A stretch of DNA of 17,681 nucleotides from NCBI GenBank assembly GCA_964524145.1, contig CAZGCA010000109.1, positions 1-17,681 of the forward strand, written 5' to 3'. Numbering within the stretch: the first letter of the stretch is position 1; each line of letters opens with the position of its first letter. This document shows positions 15,047 to 17,681 of this stretch, in pieces. The position numbers and the translations under genes were made by a program. The notes below the pieces were generated by a model. It was not told where the DNA came from. It saw only the letters and a program-made list of their open reading frames with translations, and searched no databases. Source of the stretch: CAZGCA01 sp964524145 (GTDB taxonomy: Bacteria > Hydrogenedentota > CAZGCA01).

Positions 15047-15366
15047 TGTCTTTCTCCTTTCTTTTTACGCCCGCAGGAACTGGGTTCAGATTCCGTTCCG
15101 AGGAACCGTTCCGCAGCAGCCTTCCACTTGGCCATCGTTCTCTCGTCCAGTCTGTAATGGACGTAATATCCCTTCTTCTCCGGCACGACTACGCCCGCAT
15201 CGCGAAGCGTCCGCAAATGTTGCGACACCGCGCCCTGAGTCACGCCCAGCCGGTTCGCGAGAGCGTTGACACAGAGAGCGCGGTTCTTGAGAAGCCTGAC
15301 AATCTGGACGCGCGTGTCCACGGACAACACTTTGAACATACGCGCCAGCCTTTGAGCCTCGGTCAT
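15004..15366 (-). CDS. ArsR/SmtB-family transcriptional regulator
   Basis: 120 residues with the winged-helix fold of ArsR/SmtB. Residues 15-60 hold the helix-turn-helix (LGVTQGAVSQHLRTLRDAG), followed by the wing GYYVHYRLD. Cys32 in ALCVNAL lies where ArsR has its ELCVCD metal site, but only one Cys remains; two more are at 98 and 108 in a basic C-terminal tail. Ligand could be a metal, a metalloid or another thiophile. An AAGGA site precedes the ATG at 15366. The promoter upstream carries an inverted repeat overlapping the -10, so autorepression is likely. The last 43 nt overlap the start of the next gene in another frame. Confidence 0.93.
   Translation of the reverse strand: MTEAQRLARMFKVLSVDTRVQIVRLLKNRALCVNALANRLGVTQGAVSQHLRTLRDAGVVVPEKKGYYVHYRLDERTMAKWKAAAERFLGTESEPSSCGRKKKGERQCANARKAVRTRTS
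15054..15059 (-). promoter_or_regulatory. Shine-Dalgarno site of the 45-residue Cys-rich protein
   Basis: AAGGAG on the minus strand, 7 nt before the ATG at 15046 and inside the 3' end of the ArsR coding region. It is the main support for translation of the small gene. Confidence 0.75.
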
Positions 15367-15384
15367 GAACGATTTCCTTTTACT

Positions 15385-15406
15385 TTAGTACCTACTAATA
15401 TACTAA
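15385..15406 (-). promoter_or_regulatory. Putative ArsR operator
   Basis: TTAGTA and TACTAA form a 6-bp inverted repeat with a 10-nt spacer; the minus strand has an additional direct TTAGTA inside. It covers the predicted -10 box, as expected for an ArsR-type autorepressor. Confidence 0.6.
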
Positions 15407-15428
15407 CATGGATTACGTTTGCTGTCAA
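15400..15428 (-). promoter_or_regulatory. Sigma70-type promoter of the ArsR operon
   Basis: On the minus strand, a perfect TTGACA (15423-15428) is followed after 17 nt by TAGTAT (15400-15405). The -10 lies within the inverted-repeat operator. The start is predicted near 15393, about 27 nt before the ATG at 15366. Confidence 0.65.
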
Positions 15429-15527
15429 GCCAAAGGGGATCGGAGGCATTTGCGCTGTGGTTGTTTTGGGCAGTGGGCCAACTCGCGGTCGCTCTCCTAT
15501 TGAGCCGCGTGCGGTGGAGGTTTTACC

Positions 15528-15641
15528 CTCGTTCCCACGGTCCTCCGTGGGAACGCATACTTACAGAGTGCGATGAGCTGTGAGATGTCTTCCTGGACTG
15601 GTAGGGCGATATGCATTCCCACGGAGGACCGTGGGAACGAG
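15528..15641. repeat. Inverted pair of 31-nt hairpin elements (REP/REPIN-like)
   Basis: Copy 1 (15528-15558, plus) and copy 2 (15611-15641, minus) are the same sequence at 30 of 31 positions. Each contains the hairpin TTCCCACGG-TCCT-CCGTGGGAA; in copy 1 the stem is a perfect 11 bp (15530-15555). They are in opposite orientation with 52 nt between them, so the whole block can fold as a long cruciform. This is the architecture of REPINs, mobilised by RAYT (TnpA-REP) transposases elsewhere; no such gene is in the window. The rest of the 15367-15707 gap holds the ArsR promoter/operator and no gene I can support. Confidence 0.75.
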
Positions 15642-15707
15642 AACAATTCTAGGCCAAGGCGAAGGATTGCTCTCGTTTGCTCCGCGTGCCAGGGGGATCG
15701 CGGGGTG

Positions 15708-16463
15708 TCAGTTCCGCGAGGCCGTCTTGCCGGGTTCTGTCTCACCGAAGAAAGCGCGGGCGCGTTCTGTAAGATTGTTCAGGAGCACTTCGAGCTCTTT
15801 CCGTGAGGCCTCGATCTGGTCAGCCGTTGCGTCTGGCGGCACGCGAATTGGGCCGTCGGCGAGGAAAAGCAGGTGGTTGAACGGCATCGGTATGATGGAC
15901 CCGTCCCAGTTGTCGAGAACCCACCTGCGTTTTGCCCAACATCTTACCGCAAAAATGTCGAGTCCGGTTCGTTGTGCCAGGACCAAAGCGCCGACCTTGC
16001 AGACGTGCCGCGGTCCTCTCGGGCCGTCAACCGTCAGCACGCCTATGGTACCCTCCTGCCGGGCGTTTGCGCAGTCAGCCATTGCGCGTAACGCATCCGT
16101 GCCCCCGCGCGAGCTCGAACCGCGAACGGGTATGAAACCACACTTCTCGACGACAGCGGCGGCCAACTCGCCGTCCCTGCTTCTGCTGACCATCAGGAGG
16201 ACGGGACGGCCGCGAAACCCGAACGGAGCGTTCACGAGATCCTGGTGCCAGACGGTTGCAACGATCTTGAGACCATTATCAACCTCAGCCAGCTTGCGGC
16301 GTATCAGTTCGTCAACGGTCTTCTTGCTCGTTAGCGATACAACGGCCATGTAGACCTTGTAGAGGAACGGGAACAACAGAAGCACCAGTCGAAACTTCAG
16401 ACCATAGCGCCTCTTCGGTTCTTCCGAACTCGTGCCCTTCGGTTGACCTTGATCCGCGGTCAT
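15708..16463 (-). CDS. DUF374-family lysophospholipid acyltransferase-like protein
   Basis: 251 residues. The family is recognised by the ordered motifs VWHQDLV (His73, Asp75), SRSRDGEL (93-100), VRGSSSRGG (113-121) and TVDGPRGPRH (144-152). DUF374 is placed near the lipid A and LPLAT acyltransferases, so acyl transfer to a lipid in the inner membrane is the family expectation; the actual acceptor is unknown. One hydrophobic stretch at about 25-44 (RLVLLLFPFLYKVYMAVVSL) would anchor it. Start 16463 was chosen because the longer frame to 16700 lies on top of the radical SAM gene; ATG/TGA overlap as ATGA (16460-16463), so the two are coupled. It ends about 67 nt before the inverted hairpin repeat. 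Confidence 0.9.
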   Translation of the reverse strand: MTADQGQPKGTSSEEPKRRYGLKFRLVLLLFPFLYKVYMAVVSLTSKKTVDELIRRKLAEVDNGLKIVATVWHQDLVNAPFGFRGRPVLLMVSRSRDGELAAAVVEKCGFIPVRGSSSRGGTDALRAMADCANARQEGTIGVLTVDGPRGPRHVCKVGALVLAQRTGLDIFAVRCWAKRRWVLDNWDGSIIPMPFNHLLFLADGPIRVPPDATADQIEASRKELEVLLNNLTERARAFFGETEPGKTASRN

Positions 16464-17341
16464 AGTCTGACTACTACCCTCCGGGGCGTGACCCCGCCGG
16501 AGTCGATACCCTCGATAGTCCGGTCTATTATGTCGAGCATTCCGGCCTTGTCGTCCGGCAGCTCTCCCATAAGCGGCAGCAGGTTCGAGACGTGGTCGCT
16601 CACGAAGTGCGAGTGGATGCCGTCGAGGGTAGCGATAAGCTCGCGTTCCTCCCGCAGCAGGGTCATCGCCGAAGCCGGCTGGAATTCTCCCCGCTCGCAC
16701 ATCTCGTCGAGCGGTGTCCCGGGCGCAACCACAAGGGTGCGCACGCGGATGAAGTCAGGGTCCGTTCTATTGAGCACGGCGGCTGTATGCTGCGCGTGCT
16801 GGAGCCACATCTCTTCGCCGCCGGCACCGATGAGCACATACTGGCACAACGATATGCCCGCCTGCTTCACTTTCAGACCTGCCTCGACCATCATCTCGGA
16901 TGTGGCACCTTTCCGCATCAGCAAAAGGATCTCGTCGTCGCCCGACTCGAGCCCGACGTGCAGCCGGGTGAGTCCAGCATCTGCAAGGGCGGAGAAATGC
17001 TCGAGCGGCTTTCGGGCTATCGTAGCCGCGCGGGCGTAGCTCGTGACTCGTTCCAGGTGCGGGAACGCGCGACAGAGGTGTTCGAGAATCGTGACGAGAT
17101 CTTCGGTCTTGAGCAACGTGCTGTCCGCATCGCCGATGAACGCGCGCCGGGCTTTGTCTCCGTAGAACGCGTGAGCTTTGTCGATGTCGGCCAGGATATC
17201 GTCGACCTCGCGACGACCAAACTTCTCGCCTTTGTACATCGGACAAAACGCGCACTTGTTCCACGGGCAGTTGCGCGTGGCCCGTATCAGCACGCTGCCC
17301 GCCTCGCTTGGAGGTCTGTACGGCGGCATTTCGTATGTCAT
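16460..17341 (-). CDS. Radical SAM protein
   Basis: 293 residues. A [4Fe-4S] cluster motif near the N-terminus reads CPWNKCAFC (Cys25, Cys30, Cys33), a CX4CX2C arrangement instead of the canonical CX3CX2C. It is followed by PMYKGEKFGRR and elements usual for radical SAM TIM barrels such as HVGLESGDDEIL and QYVLIGAGGEE. No B12-binding or TRAM domain is visible, so the specific reaction cannot be named. The ATG at 17341 follows GGAG by 6 nt. It is first in a two-gene operon with the DUF374 protein (4-nt ATGA overlap), which hints at a lipid- or envelope-related job, but this is inference. Confidence 0.9.
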   Translation of the reverse strand: MTYEMPPYRPPSEAGSVLIRATRNCPWNKCAFCPMYKGEKFGRREVDDILADIDKAHAFYGDKARRAFIGDADSTLLKTEDLVTILEHLCRAFPHLERVTSYARAATIARKPLEHFSALADAGLTRLHVGLESGDDEILLLMRKGATSEMMVEAGLKVKQAGISLCQYVLIGAGGEEMWLQHAQHTAAVLNRTDPDFIRVRTLVVAPGTPLDEMCERGEFQPASAMTLLREERELIATLDGIHSHFVSDHVSNLLPLMGELPDDKAGMLDIIDRTIEGIDSGGVTPRRVVVRL

Positions 17342-17510
17342 GGGTCACTCCGTCTCGTTCTATGCAAACCCAAACTCCAGATCTAAGGTTACCAGATTCT
17401 TCCGAAGATTCAAAGTGTCCCGACGGTCACAACCGCCCTAATCGTTCAGCAATTGGCCGCAAGAGTGAGAAATCGAGCAGCCGGGAGACGCCCAGATGAT
17501 TCTTTTGAAA

Positions 17511-17637
17511 AGTCCCGCAGGGACCAACGATAATAGCCCAGGAATTTATTCCTGGGATCAGATGCACACCCCTACATATCGAGTCCCGTAGGGACGGCTG
17601 AAAGACTTTAACCTCAAGAAATGGGCTCAGTCGTCCC
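17511..17637. repeat. Cluster of short hairpins, probable dispersed intergenic repeat
   Basis: Three perfect hairpins follow each other: GTCCC-GCA-GGGAC (17512-17524), CCCAGGAAT-TT-ATTCCTGGG (17537-17556) and GTCCC-GTA-GGGAC (17583-17595). A fourth stem pairs GGGACGGCT (17591-17599) with AGTCGTCCC (17629-17637) with one G-U. The first and third differ at a single base, marking a repeated unit. I recall similar GTCCC/GGGAC-flanked repeats in uncultured-bacterium genomes, unchecked. The remainder of 17342-17681 shows no convincing gene or promoter. Confidence 0.6.
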
Positions 17638-17681
17638 TGATATGGAATGACCGTGTCAAGTGGGGATCGAAACCGTCTTCC

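Noticed and set aside
16464..16700. 79-residue N-terminal extension of the DUF374 protein
   Set aside because: It overlaps the radical SAM gene completely. The ATG at 16463 gives the usual family length and a 4-nt ATGA overlap.
17641..17681. Possible first CRISPR repeat at the right edge (GTGGGGATCGAAAC resembles a repeat end)
   Set aside because: Only one copy is visible and no spacer-repeat periodicity can be seen in the window. It cannot be supported without the downstream sequence.

Overview
The window reads as part of a bacterial chromosome of moderately high GC from an uncultured, environmental Gram-negative lineage. The mix of a giant secreted FG-GAP/dockerin protein, a family of sulfatase-fold lipoproteins, a DUF374 acyltransferase and dispersed hairpin repeats would suit Planctomycetota, Hydrogenedentota, Lentisphaerota or similar groups. 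No rRNA or tRNA is present to fix the taxonomy, so this is inference only.

Layout. Positions 1-4034 (+) hold the 3' part of a very large extracellular protein: FG-GAP repeats, Ig/Fn3-like modules, a legumain-like (C13) cysteine peptidase domain, a carboxypeptidase-regulatory-like domain and a C-terminal two-repeat dockerin-like module. A hairpin at 4088-4121 separates it from a convergent HU/IHF-family gene (4140-4433, -) that has its own promoter. Next comes a three-gene operon on the minus strand, transcribed from about 11293 down to 4644. It encodes three paralogous N-terminal-leader/lipoprotein sulfatase-fold (alkaline phosphatase superfamily) enzymes, separated by identical-length 26-nt spacers and driven by a good sigma70-type promoter. 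All three carry Thr where classical sulfatases have the Cys/Ser that becomes formylglycine, and their sequences are a patchwork suggesting gene conversion.

A divergent promoter then drives an M19 (renal-type) dipeptidase at 11441-12412 (+). Convergent to it is a minus-strand block that begins at an ArsR-regulated promoter (15385-15428): ArsR regulator, a 45-residue Cys-rich protein, a SAM methyltransferase, an ABC ATPase and an ABC-2 permease. The first three genes overlap or abut and the last two overlap by ATGA, so the set looks like a metal/metalloid- or thiol-stress-responsive operon with a modification enzyme and an exporter. A final two-gene operon (17341 to 15708, -) encodes a radical SAM protein with a CX4CX2C cluster motif and a DUF374 lysophospholipid acyltransferase-like protein, again overlapping by ATGA.

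The two longer gene-free stretches (15367-15707 and 17342-17681) contain repeats: an inverted pair of 31-nt hairpin elements (REPIN-like) in the first, and a chain of short perfect hairpins resembling a dispersed intergenic repeat in the second. The most attractive targets for follow-up are the Thr-type sulfatase triplet, the ArsR/small Cys-rich protein/methyltransferase operon, and the C13 peptidase joined to adhesion-type modules.
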